Assembly: GCF_000003605.2 (NCBI RefSeq)
Contig: NW_003135370.1
Coordinates: forward strand, 238,965 to 302,964
DNA from: Saccoglossus kowalevskii
Taxonomy: Eukaryota; Hemichordata; Enteropneusta; Harrimaniidae
DNA length: 64,000 bases
Direction: 5' to 3'
Positions 39,601-47,850 of this stretch are shown piece by piece. How positions within the stretch are numbered: position 1 is the first letter of the stretch; each line of letters starts with the position of its first letter. The notes beneath the pieces are model-generated. The model worked only from the letters and a program-made list of their open reading frames with translations. It made no database searches and was not told the origin of the DNA. The position numbers and the translations under genes are program-made.

Positions 39601-41570
39601 TGATCAATCTCATTAGACGTGTTGTATTCGCATTCGCATTCGCTTGTCGCTTAGAACATATGTCGAATGCGATGTGGCACGACGACAAAGTATTTTAAAT
39701 ATTTTTATTCATAAAATAATTTAGTCTTTGTCTATAAAATTATATAGTTCAAACAAAATGTAAGGTTTATGATTTTCAGCTCTTATAAGTTATTGGTGTT
39801 GTATTACATGGCATTCAACATTCTATAACGCCTTGCATAAATTATACTAAATGTAGTTGTATTATGCAAAGACAAACACGTTGATGCCATGACGACAAAC
39901 GCCGAGCGATGGCCATTTGATTGTTTCAAACCAATCAGGGGAGATGAAATTATTTTAAATATATAATTATTGTTGGATGTCAACAGTATTTGCCAATTAG
40001 CATAATCACCATCTTGCCATATACTGTTTTCAAATGCCATCATGATCGGTATATACACACGGTAAATCCGGGTAGCCGTTAATTTGTACCGACAAATTGG
40101 TTCTTCCTACCGACGAGTAATTCGACATCATATTGATGACACATAAATGTATATTTGATCTCATAGCAATTCGAATTCGATTAAAATTAGCAATAACGCG
40201 ATAAAGGTTGGTGAAATGTATTCATTAATTTGTTCATCGCCAAACGGTTTGCTGAATCACTGAACGAGGATGTGACCTATGACATGCGTGTTCAATTAAG
40301 GGAAGACGTGTTATTAAAGTAGTAGTAGTCATAGAGGGAAACTGAACTACACATCTATATCTATCCACAATAGAGGTAGGCTTACTATAAAATACATTAT
40401 ACAAACAGGTAAACAAAAACGTGTTTCCCTGTTATGAATAATTCATTTGGTTCTCTTCAGATGACCCTATATATTGCCCGTAAATTTTGAATTTGTAATG
40501 ATATAATGCAATTCGGGAGCATTGTACAAATCTGTCCATCATAAAATATGGAAGCTTCATTTCATTAGTATAGTTCATTTCGTCAGTATGAAACATACCA
40601 TAGGCACACTTTAATATCTCTCTACAAGACATTGCGTATGATTGTATGATTAGTATATAATCATTCACTGATCTAATGGAGTCAAAGTTCAGCCAAAATG
40701 GTACTTCGATCAGTTTGCAAATATACATAGTGTAATTTCACTGTAGGTTTTCGAGTCGGTGCCTCCAGCAAAAACGTTATTACTTTAAGACGGCACTTTT
40801 CACGCTGTGAAAAAAAATATTGATGCACTGAATAAAAAAAAAGTGTGAAAGAGAATTGACATCCATTAGGCTACCGCATTTATCTTTTCAAATTCACATC
40901 GGATACCGTGAGGCAACTTCGCATACACGCACCACCAAGGTTATATGTAATATCGACTTTATAAGTATAGTTGCCAGTGGTGCTATTTTGAAGTGTCAAT
41001 CGCTTGACTGTCGTAAATATCGCAATTTATATATATTTGACGCTACTCCGCAGTTGTGCCAGTTTTAATAAAATTACAGCTACTCTCCTCTCTGAATATT
41101 TTATGTGTGATTTTATAAATGCGCATTTTGTTTAACGAAAAATAAATTAATTTCCTCACCTTCAAAATTCGGTCTGATCCTTATATCATAATTGTCTAAA
41201 AGGCTGTCTAATACAGCAGTGGTAGAGTTCGCCTCTCGCCTCTCGCCATCTGCTATCCTGAAACAATACCATAAATGAAATAAATGTAGGCTCACCATGT
41301 TGCGTCTATAACGTAATTGCGTTAAGGATCAACCAGGCACCAGCTTCACGCTGTCAGTGTGTTGGGAGTTATAACGTGTGACCATTCATAGTGAACGCGT
41401 TTTTATATTGATATCTTCGAGATGGGTTAAAAATAACAGCAATCTGTTGTCAACTTAAATTTTTCGTTTCACGTAAAATGCACTTACCGAAGGTAACATG
41501 ATGTAAACGCACTGCCAATGACGACAGTCAAATAGAATTTCAACCGGTAATCCCAGATACTGGAAATCAT
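4736..41570 (-). CDS. Anion-type Cys-loop ligand-gated ion channel subunit, GABA-A/glycine receptor-like, N-terminal half (six exons, 3' end outside window)
   Basis: The gene encodes a subunit of a pentameric neurotransmitter-gated channel of the plasma membrane. The anion-type family conducts chloride. Joining 41570..41488, 41257..41160, 35647..35577, 21017..20800, 8162..8080 and 4870..4736 gives 688 nt with no stop and matching phases (2,1,0,2,1,1) at every junction. The predicted ~230 residues contain a signal peptide (about 1-24), YDIRIRPNF (51-59), RQRWNDPRLAF (93-103), WVPDLYF (120-126), the Cys-loop C164-C178 with YPMD (171-174), and ESYGFTT (183-189). Possible N-glycosylation sites are N38-S-T and N106-H-T. 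TM1-TM4 and the pore were not found above base 1, so channel type rests on family resemblance. Loop A Tyr125 and loop B Glu183/Tyr185 resemble GABA-A beta/RDL subunits. The extra loop-C cysteine of GlyR and GluCl is missing. The ligand is not proven. Confidence 0.93.
4871..8079 (-). other. Receptor intron 5
   Basis: Intron of 3.2 kb between the Cys-loop exon and exon 6, bounded by GTAAGT and CTCTTACAG. It is AT-rich. It contains one TGACGTCA palindrome at 5551 and no recognisable gene or clear repeat. Confidence 0.85.
8080..8162 (-). CDS. Receptor exon 5: the signature Cys-loop
   Basis: Exactly 83 bases, the canonical length of the Cys-loop exon in animal GABA-A and glycine receptor genes. 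Acceptor TTCTTTCACAG|A, donor AGTT|GTAAGT. The exon completes Arg157 and encodes LTLTLACYMNLQNYPMDQQV followed by CEMLLES, plus one base of Tyr185. Cys164 and Cys178 are separated by the invariant 13 residues, with YPMD in the usual place. This exon is too short for ordinary ORF calling and was found by searching the minus strand for the [FY]PxD pattern between exons 4 and 6. Confidence 0.96.
11786..13615. mobile_element. Non-autonomous DNA transposon with long (~210-250 bp) terminal inverted repeats
   Basis: Sequence 11786-12037 is repeated in inverted orientation at 13402-13615, with indels of a few tens of bases. The ends read CACAGGGAGTTG and CAACTCCCTGTG, flanked by the 7-bp direct repeat GAGTCAG (11779-11785 and 13616-13622), a likely target-site duplication. 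The interior has no transposase. The 101-codon ORF inside it on the minus strand (13016-13321) has no recognised motif. A 7-8-bp duplication with CAGGG ends may suggest a hAT-like or foldback element, but the superfamily is not established. Confidence 0.85.
12036..12763. mobile_element. Nested inverted-repeat element inside the long-TIR transposon
   Basis: Sequence 12036-12073 (starting GTAAAATACCCC and ending GCCAGGACTG) recurs in near-perfect inverted orientation at 12728-12763. The pair of ~36-bp arms encloses about 650 bp and begins immediately after the inner boundary of the left long TIR. It may be a separate MITE that inserted into the larger element, or a subterminal repeat of it. No coding potential was recognised between the arms. 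Confidence 0.65.
14487..14710. promoter_or_regulatory. Cluster of three TGACGTCA (CRE-type) palindromes
   Basis: The full 8-bp cAMP-response element TGACGTCA occurs at 14487-14494, 14553-14560 and 14703-14710, in receptor intron 4. An 8-mer with this composition should occur less than about once per 60 kb of AT-rich sequence. CREB/ATF proteins bind this motif, so the cluster is a candidate intronic enhancer, but there is no functional evidence here. Confidence 0.35.
17817..17881. mobile_element. Tiny palindromic element (47 bp) with 9-bp target-site duplication
   Basis: A perfect 15-bp inverted repeat (TGATGTGAATGTCGC at 17826-17840 and its complement at 17858-17872) surrounds a 17-base loop. 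It is flanked on both sides by the identical 9-mer TCGAATGAC (17817-17825 and 17873-17881). The inverted arms plus flanking duplication have the form of a miniature transposon insertion. Nine-bp duplications are typical of Mutator-like elements. Confidence 0.55.
19102..19159. repeat. Imperfect palindrome / hairpin
   Basis: Arms GTTGAC..TACGATCATT and AATGATCGTA..GTCAAC pair, and the inner TTGGTA/TACCAA extends the stem around a loop of about five bases. The stem could form a hairpin of roughly 25 bp with small bulges. No coding or RNA family match was recognised. Confidence 0.6.
20800..21017 (-). CDS. Receptor exon 4: loops D, A and E of the ligand-binding domain
   Basis: Two hundred and eighteen bases, acceptor CTCGTGTAG|GAT, donor ATGAG|GTATGG. 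The exon encodes residues 85-156 plus two bases of Arg157. It starts DYSVTFFMRQRWNDPRLAF (loop D region with Phe90 and Arg93) and includes KIWVPDLYFINEK (loop A, Tyr125). It ends NGDVLYSMR. WxPDxxFxNEK and the closing VLYSxR are family hallmarks. The equivalent vertebrate exon is about 221 bp, so the length also fits. A potential N-glycosylation site is N106-H-T. Confidence 0.97.
21709..21753. repeat. Short hairpin
   Basis: Perfect 10-bp arms CTACTCAACA (21709-21718) and TGTTGAGTAG (21744-21753), with a nested weaker stem GTGAGTG/CATTCAC between them. Part of the interior (GACATTCACA) is shared with the 47-bp palindrome at 17.8 kb, which may hint at related miniature elements. Confidence 0.5.
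22451..22965. repeat. (AT)n microsatellite running into a 423-bp assembly gap
   Basis: At least 92 bp of uninterrupted AT dinucleotides (22451-22542) end in a run of Ns from 22543 to 22965. The gap was most likely caused by the repeat itself, so its true length is uncertain. Open frames called across the Ns are artefacts. Confidence 0.97.
23331..23811. repeat. 54-bp minisatellite, two blocks
   Basis: Five units begin with TTGG[GA]AT at 23331, 23385, 23439, 23493 and 23547, an exact 54-bp period. Each ends near GTAGTGAACATTTC. The last unit is shortened. After about 110 bp of unrelated sequence, two more degenerate units follow at about 23697-23811. Because 54 is a multiple of three, an 89-codon plus-strand frame stays open with an 18-residue repeat (for example SEHFIGIFKALSHGEFCC). 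I read it as a noncoding minisatellite. Confidence 0.85.
26421..26627. mobile_element. MITE with TACTGTAAA ends
   Basis: The left end TACTGTAAAGGGGTAATTAT and right end GTCATTTTACAGTA are inverted repeats that continue for about 40 bp, including CAGTGGGTTTTAATTT against AAATTTAAACCCAGTG. The element is about 207 bp and has no coding capacity. TA at both termini may be the target duplication, as in Tc1/mariner-like elements, but the superfamily is uncertain. Confidence 0.7.
27943..28000. repeat. Short tandem duplication (~28-30 bp x 2)
   Basis: The phrase TATTTTAATGAA.TTATGAGATGG occurs twice back to back with one mismatch. This is a small local duplication without other features. Confidence 0.7.
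28380..28850. repeat. Degenerate tandem satellite, about four units of ~110-140 bp
   Basis: Recurring phrases on the plus strand are CAAGATGGCTGCCAGTCGGC, then GACCATCTTTGATC-type sequence, then ATGTACCAAGTTTGAATGAA, then AAACTGACAAAGCATGTCCA. They appear about four times with decreasing identity towards lower coordinates. The long minus-strand frame (28249-28773, 174 codons) is a by-product: its repeated VPFSFxFGTYIIH-like phrases mirror the DNA repeat. No protein family was recognised. Confidence 0.75.
30679..31035 (-). mobile_element. Hairpin-ended repeat family, copy 1 (inverted)
   Basis: The terminal hairpin at 30679-30825 has arms GAGGTTATTAGGAAAATACC and its complement in GGTATCCTTGTAATAACC, about 35 bp each. 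At higher coordinates, TTCCATATTTGGAATGCGCA (about 30960-30995) is the reverse complement of a conserved segment in copies 2 and 3. At about 31010-31030 the element ends in a segment matching their ATACATCTGTCACC start. It is therefore the same element on the minus strand. No coding capacity was seen. Confidence 0.7.
31604..32010 (+). mobile_element. Hairpin-ended repeat family, copy 2
   Basis: The element starts near TATACACCTGTCACCGTAACG and continues with GCGTGCCGTAATTTTGCGGT, an internal palindrome (CCATATTTGG...CCAAATAT), and CGCGTAAGCGTCCTCTAATA. It ends in a long hairpin (31857-32009) with arms such as AAGGTTATTAAGAAAATACT and AGTATCCTCGTAATAACC. It aligns over its whole length with the copy near 62.1-62.46 kb at clearly more than background identity. 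It has no ORF of note. Confidence 0.75.
32947..33159. repeat. 16-bp inverted repeat pair
   Basis: TTCCCCACACAGAATC (32947-32962) is matched by GATTCTGTGTGGGGGAA (33143-33159) with one extra G. The arms enclose about 180 bp and could be ends of a decayed miniature element or chance. No target duplication was identified. Confidence 0.4.
34390..34803 (-). other. Unrecognised 137-codon open frame in receptor intron 3
   Basis: This minus-strand frame is one of the longest stop-free stretches outside repeats (137 codons, MSRGCRGY start). I recognise no domain, signal peptide or family motif in it. Overlapping plus-strand frames are also open, so composition may explain it. It lies within the receptor intron on the same strand. 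It could be chance or a fragment of an unrelated sequence. Confidence 0.15.
35577..35647 (-). CDS. Receptor exon 3: beta1-beta2 strands
   Basis: Seventy-one bases, acceptor TTTACATACAG|GT, donor ATG|GTAAATG. The exon completes Gly61 and encodes PAVRVECDMYIYSGFDSV followed by TETTM (to Met84). This is the GPPVxVxxxMYIxSxxSIxETxM block of anionic Cys-loop receptors. In vertebrate GABA-A and glycine receptor genes the equivalent exon is 68 bp. Here it is one codon longer, placing an extra residue near SGFDS in the beta1-beta2 loop, a part involved in coupling binding to gating. It sits alone between introns of 5.5 and 14.6 kb. Confidence 0.93.
35648..41159 (-). other. Receptor intron 2
   Basis: Intron of 5.5 kb bounded by GAAG|GTGAGG and TTACATACAG. 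It contains the (CTGT)n tract and otherwise unremarkable AT-rich sequence. A 98-codon minus-strand frame (40432-40728) shows no recognised motif. Confidence 0.85.
36565..36671. repeat. (CTGT)n tetranucleotide microsatellite
   Basis: About 27 copies of GTCT/CTGT in a row, with a single GTAT interruption near 36605. The near-perfect repeat suggests recent slippage and length polymorphism. Confidence 0.98.
41160..41257 (-). CDS. Receptor exon 2: N-terminal helix and RIRPNF motif
   Basis: Ninety-eight bases, acceptor TTGTTTCAG|G, donor GAAG|GTGAGG. The exon encodes the end of Arg28 through Glu60 plus one base of Gly61. It carries a charged linker (DGERREANST), then VLDSLLDNYDIRIRPNFEG. The LDxLLxxYDxRIRPNF block marks the start of the folded ligand-binding domain in GABA-A, glycine and GluCl subunits. 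It holds a potential N-glycosylation site at N38. The intron to exon 1 is only 230 bp, much shorter than the other introns of this gene. Confidence 0.92.
41258..41487 (-). other. Receptor intron 1
   Basis: A short intron of 230 bp between the signal-peptide exon and exon 2, with donor GTAAGTGCA and acceptor GTATTGTTTCAG. Phase 2 on both sides creates the CGG codon for Arg28. Confidence 0.8.
41488..41570 (-). CDS. Receptor exon 1: start codon and signal peptide
   Basis: Eighty-three coding bases encode residues 1-27 plus two bases of Arg28. The protein starts MISSIWDYRLKF and has a hydrophobic core YLTVVIGSAF followed by small residues and Cys25, as in a secretory signal peptide. The ATG at 41570..41568 is chosen because it is the only in-frame ATG after an in-frame TAG at 41636..41634. 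The exon ends at a strong donor, CG|GTAAGTG, whose phase (2) matches exon 2. An additional 5' untranslated exon cannot be excluded. No CAP data are available, so the transcription start is unknown. Confidence 0.8.
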
Positions 41571-42030
41571 GAGTTCGGGACGATGCAAATCACCTCGCCT
41601 AATGAAACGTGTTTGGCACAAATAGAGTTTCCACTACAATACTCGAATCACTAGAATTGCAAAGTATCATCACTCGGTTCGTTTTTCGTATTCTATATCA
41701 AGTTTACTCAGCATTAACGTCATTAGTGTGCCTCGACTGGTGTTTGGCGCCGACCACGTACATTCCACTTACAGTGAGTTGAAGCTCCTCGGTGTGGCTA
41801 ATGATCTATGATGAGACATCTGCCGCCGGTTAAACCACTGTTAAATCAAAGAAGACGTGAGAATCAGTGAGTTGTTATAGAATGGTATGCTTATACTGCT
41901 ACTGCTGGTTGTGCTTATGTTTGAACACTGTACAGACGGTGTGATGGCTTCTTGCTTTGCGCTGATGCTACACTGTGAAGGTTTCCGTACGTCGTTTTCT
42001 ATCCGCTGATCATCCTTCGAAATGATTCAC

Positions 42031-42041
42031 TGCGCATGCGT
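42031..42041. promoter_or_regulatory. NRF1-like site upstream of the receptor start codon
   Basis: TGCGCATGCGT matches the palindromic NRF1 consensus and lies about 460 bp upstream of the start codon, in a stretch that is less AT-rich than its surroundings. NRF1 sites are common in animal promoters. Since the same 11-mer is also carried by the MITE-like units at 3.1-3.3 kb, a repeat origin is possible. No TATA box or initiator is asserted. Confidence 0.3.
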
Positions 42042-45000
42042 ACTGAATGATCTATCTTTCTTTGACTGGACTGTGTGGTGTGGTTGATTGCATCTCTCGC
42101 ACAAGAAAAAAACGCAAGCGAGGGTTGGAGTTAAACTGATCGGTGTACTACTGTTTATGTTAGGTTATGAGTATTTACAGAGGTATTAACGATTAATTCA
42201 TTCCATACTCGTCACTCGCAGACAGCCTTAATAAATTTACGGAAAAGAGCCTTCATAGTTGTGATGGACGTACGCCAATGCACACATAAATAGTCGTCTG
42301 AAGCGTGTCATCGAGTTGGAACAAGAAGCAATGAAATACCATGTACTTGCTTGTCGGTCAAATTCATTATTGTCGTTTGAAACATAGAAATATTGACTTT
42401 ACGGAAGGAAACGTTTTTCTTTGCATTTTCTATATGGCTGTGTTCATTTCTGGTGAATGCGTTTTCATGTTTCCTCGTGCCCTAACAGTCACACTATGCG
42501 TTAATTGTGACGTATATAGTATTTTGTTGTTTTTTCAGAGTAACAAAAAAACAAATTTAGGGAGAACCTTGAACACAAACGTCACGTAATACGTATGGAT
42601 GAGCGTGTGTGGGCATAGTTGAAGTACATATCACCGCATGATGCTATTAATTACTTTCATTAACTGTATGTTTAATAAATTGGTTTTTTTGACATGGAAG
42701 AACTAGATGCATGACGTTACTGAGTTCTCACATTACATGTCATGCGCTTTCTGCGCTTCATACCAGAAAAGCGATACTTCTGTTCGTCGTAAGTTCTAAA
42801 GTTGTTTCGGTAGTCCATTCAGACATTGCATACTTTTAAACCAGTAGCACGTGTTACGCGAGGAATCGGAATGACTCGGCAGCTGTGTTAGCACTGCGTT
42901 TACAAGATGCAACCTTAGACCGCTAAAAGAACAAACTAGCAATAGATTTTTGTGGCAAGCGTTCCATGGTTGTTTATGTGATTATGATTGAACAAATACA
43001 AAAAATGAACGCAACTATGGCGTGTGAGAAGTTTTTCGAGAAAATGTTAGACCGTACAGTATAGTACACGCACGGTTAAAAATGTAATTGAGGGGTGGCA
43101 CACAAATGAACACTGTCGACGTAAATACGCAGACCCAACCTCCATACAAATAATTCTACAATGGCTGACAATAAGGCAAATAAAATATATTACCTTACTC
43201 ATTCATTCAAATCGAGTACGAACATTAACACTTTCAAATTAAAATTAAATCGCACTAACATTTTTCATGATTTCGTTTTCATCATTTTAATCACCAAAAT
43301 CGGACAAAATCATATCCGTCGAGGTAGGTAATATGAGAGTTAGACATATGGTCGAAAGTAAACGAAGTAATGGATGTGTTAGACAATTTGTGACTAATCG
43401 TTAAACACTGTTAAACACTAAACACGCCACGAAAGTGCAAAGCATAGTACGCAAATGTTGAAACACCTAAATAGCACCTTAAACAATATACCTTTCTATT
43501 ATATCGGTGAAAAAACTCCTGATTATTTAACACTTCTCTCTTTCTCATAATATTTCTCACAGGTACTTTAAATTTTGTCGCTATGACAATGCTCAGTGAT
43601 TCATTAAACACACAACTCAAAGTATTCCAGTGGCATGTCTCATCCGACATAAACATTTATATTGAATCTTAAATATGTTTTTTTTACATCATGATTAATA
43701 TATAATATAATTTATAATATTGATATTGTATTTAGCAGTCGAAATGACATCAGTCAGAATAAAAGTAAGCATGTGTAATTAATAATTATGTATAATCATA
43801 ATTATTATTGTATTTCGTGTTTCATTTGTACTATTAATTTACTTTCACAACCTATTTTTAGAAGTACATTACCTACTTTAGTTAATATGTATAGTATATA
43901 TAAATTAATTGCTGAATGAGCAACACAGACAGTGTGAAGATTTGATTGGTCGAATTCCTTGTTCTCATATCCGTTTCATATTTGTTATTAAATTTGTTTT
44001 AATATATTGAAAGATTTTGTTCCAAGTGAGATTTCGTACTCTTCGATGGTGTTAATGTAATTGCGGCATTAGGTTATAAAACACGGTGAAAGATATGTAG
44101 TTTCAGATATATTACAAAATGTTTAAGTTGTCTTCATGTAACTCTGACACAGTGTTTCAAGCGGAATCATTGTTTGGGGCGAGATTGATTATTGCAGAGA
44201 CAGTAGCAGTGTTGTCACATGTATTCACAAGAGTGTGCAAACACGCCATTTCTGACATGTTTCGTGGTAAAAGCATGTACGTCACGCACTGCGATGTGGT
44301 GTACCTGTCACGACCAATGAACATGGCGTTATTGACAAATCGTCTGTACAACACTGCACATCAAATGAGGGCGAAGAGTCGCTGTTTTCTGTCCACATGT
44401 TGTACGTATAGCGAACGCAAACTATATATAGAAGGTAAATTGAATCTTGAACTTGACATGAATAAATCACACCGTTAAAAGGAAAGAAAGCAAAATCAAA
44501 CCGATTTTGATCATAGACCTGTCAACACATATATTACATCTCTTGATGACGTTTCGATGTTTTTCCAATAGTGTCAGCTCCAATACACAATGCTTTCATT
44601 TATGGCAATGTATTCACACAGTGAACCCACATTGAGTGTTTAATATTAGAAAGTCGGCGAACTTGAACTCCGAAAACACTCCGGCTAGTGTGAGTGGATA
44701 GCTGTAGCTGTCGTCATAACAAGCATCAATAAGCAGACGGACACAGCGAAGGATGTTGCATATTGAAGTTAATTGTCATTTTATGCTTCATTAATTGCGC
44801 AAAGAAAATTGAATGGCGATGGATGTGTTCAGCCGTGCATTTACACGACTTGCAATCGTCAAAGGAATCTAATAATAGTGGATGTATTCGGACGGAATGC
44901 ACCTATAAGAGAGTAGGCAAAGGTTAAACGAAAACGGGGCTTATTCTGTGAAATCATTCACAATTTGCGTGTTTGTGCCATTTTTTTATGCGCGTTAACG

Positions 45001-46583
45001 TGCCTGGCATACGAGAATGGCGCGCCATTGCATTTGGATCCCGACTTTATATATTACCGTGCTCCTGTGTCATGGCCATAACGCCATATGACTACGACGA
45101 CCGAGCCAGAAGAGTTTGAAGGTACCGATGGAATGTAAATTATCGTATAATACCGTCACCATATTGTACGAAGAATCGGTTTTTAAATAAGCCATATAAT
45201 CCAGAGAACTCGACATATGGTTTTTTGTACCTTTTCTACGTTCTATGATTCACACTCGGCTAAATACTTGACATTTGTGTTTCAAAGGATTGTTCTTTGT
45301 CTGTGGCCTGGCGTTTTGGGTGGCCTGTATGTTCAGATATTTTGATCTGCTCAAATTTATCTTCAGATATCTCGACCTTCTCAGATATATGTATATCTAC
45401 ATAGTATATCACATATTATTTTTATTACACAGTGAAGAGCACGGTGTTAATGATGCAGATTTTGTAATTAGTTTTTCAGTGTGGATAAATAACATTATTG
45501 TGTGTTGTTAATTCAATTAATCCTTCGAAAAAACGGCCTCCTGCGAAGTTTGTATATACATCCACTATAAAGTGACGCATGCGCATGCGTTGAAGCATGT
45601 ATGCAAGGCAGGTTTTGATACGTCGAACAAACCTGTCAACAAACATGCTGCTCTCTGATTGGTCTAACCTTCAGGGGTTTGGGTCTGGTAACAAATCAGG
45701 GACAATATTGTATGTAGATTCGCATTGAAGATAACAAGAAAGTTAAGTACTATAATGTATGTATTGTACACGAACGTGATGCATATCTACAAACGAATGC
45801 GTATGACGAGAATTCCACTGACCAGCTCCTTTCGGATAACATGGTTGTAATACGTTCATTTACAAGGCTTTATTTCGAACTACTGCGATTATGTGTGAAT
45901 CGAACACTATTTTCTGACCTAAACAATAACAATTTGAAGGCACAATGAAATGAGAAGCCGAAAGTATCGCCAGTGTTACGAATATGTGTTATCAGGTGAC
46001 ATTTGTATTCGAGTGTCAACACTTAATCAGATGCTTTTTTATTTATGCTAATTATTCGTGACGTCTGATCGTATTGGTGGACGCGAATTTGCAGTTACAG
46101 TCGCCAATGTTTGAAACCGGATGACAAATTCAGTCGTCATTATTATGAATTATTTTCATTGCACCATCCGAGTGTTTTTCAATCTGAGATTGAAATGTCT
46201 TACACCGCGGCAATAAAAACGGAACTGTCACAACATATTGAGAGTTGTGAGTTGTTTGCATGTCGCAAACTGATGTGTGAAATATGGGGTCAATGAACGT
46301 TCATACTAAACGTCACTACCATGAATGATATGTACCTTACCCATGTAATAAGAACGCTTATGTACACCCACAAATCACACAGATTCCGATCATCAAATAA
46401 TTCACATAATCGTCCCTAGACTCTGATATATCTATATGAATGATTTCAGAGAGTTACTTCAATACCCACATCAAGTCATAATGTACTTTAGATCTACTGG
46501 CAACCCAAGATTTATAGTCTATTTCCTTTGCTGCGACATATTCACGTATGGTATGGTGTTCTGGGAATAAAGGACGCCGCGCT

Positions 46584-46635
46584 GTCCATTATTGCGTGTA
46601 ACAGGGCAAGGACGGGGATGTGTGCAATAATGGAC
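46584..46635. repeat. Hairpin with 12-bp arms
   Basis: GTCCATTATTGC at 46584 and GCAATAATGGAC ending at 46635 are perfect inverted repeats around a GC-richer loop of about 27 bases. No flanking duplication was noticed. Confidence 0.6.
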
Positions 46636-47073
46636 GAAACGTGCATGTCACTTTATTCCAACGAACATTGGCGCCCAAGCCCGTCATCACGCAATGATGA
46701 GTGAAGCGGAGTACTCTACTTAAATCACAATAAAATGAATCTGCGTGCAAGTGGTAGCTGATCGCGTCGTTCGTAAACGCTGTTTCAATTACTCGTATAA
46801 GTTCACGACCAAACGACGTGCGAAAACATGCTGTTTTCCAGATGAAAATCATCACCAGGATTTCTTAAACGTGATATAATTGTGGTGGGTTTGTTTTACA
46901 AAAATTGTGCGTACAGACGTGAGAAAACGTTGAATACTGGCTGCGAGGTCGCACGTTCAGTGTGTTGACCACAAGTGATGTCTTGTTATCACGAGGCACG
47001 CGGTACCGACCGACCAATATGAATGCGAGGTTTGGTACATAATATTCAGTTGAATAAATCCCCATTCCTAAAT

Positions 47074-47075
<2 letters not shown>

Positions 47076-47149
<74 letters not shown>
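47076..47149. repeat. (AT)n microsatellite
   Basis: Uninterrupted alternating TA/AT over about 74 bp. Confidence 0.98.
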
Positions 47150-47152
<3 letters not shown>

Positions 47153-47827
47153 TAGTTATACAGTTAGTAGGATACTACTAATAAAGATACGACAGTTGAA
47201 GTCGTGTGCACTTTCACCGCCGAAACAGGACAATGACATTATCAGGAAATTACTATTTTACAAAACGGCGCCACGCCACACACCCGTATATCCTAAACTG
47301 TCTGTGGTAATTCAGGAAACGTAATAAATTTTTCAAAGTGGGTGAAGTGCAGAGAGTCGTTATTTCTAACGAGAATTACATAAATCAAGTAGCGAGGGTT
47401 TCCGGCAGCTGTAATGAACATTATGTAATGTAAACACCAAACGACACACAGTCGCTAGGAGGGGATATTGCATTATTCTTTGATAATTGGAATTCACGTA
47501 ACCTATGTATAGCGCAATAACTGATGACTGTGAATTTATCATTTTTTTTCCGGGTAGTTGAAAGGTGTTTCCACTTTTTCAAGAGGATACTACCGGTTGG
47601 CTAGCACAGCTTTTATTAAATCAACACTTTCCCCTTAAACAATGATTACAGATATTTTTTACGTCAAAGTTTGACATTGTTTAGCCATAATTCTTTACTA
47701 ATCACTCAGTCCGCTCAAAGCCAGCGGCCAGAAAACATGCCCTGAAATTTCTTTCTTACTAAACTGTATTATATTCACGGGCGTCCAGTAGCAAAACAAA
47801 ATACATAAAAAATGATTGTTTCCCCAC

Positions 47828-47850
47828 AAAAAAAAAAAAAAAAAAAAAAA
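47828..47850. repeat. Poly(A) tract
   Basis: Twenty-three consecutive A residues. They could be the tail of an old retroposed sequence, but no body or target duplication was recognised next to it. Confidence 0.9.

Noticed and set aside
41888-42010. Plus-strand frame starting with a leucine-rich, signal-peptide-like stretch (MLILLLLVVLMF)
   Set aside because: Only about 40 codons, with no downstream domain or convincing splice continuation. It lies on the opposite strand to the receptor, in its likely 5' region, and is probably chance.
44119-44478. 119-codon plus-strand ORF
   Set aside because: It has no recognised domain, has overlapping open frames on the other strand, and shows no splice or promoter support. 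It is compatible with chance in 64 kb.
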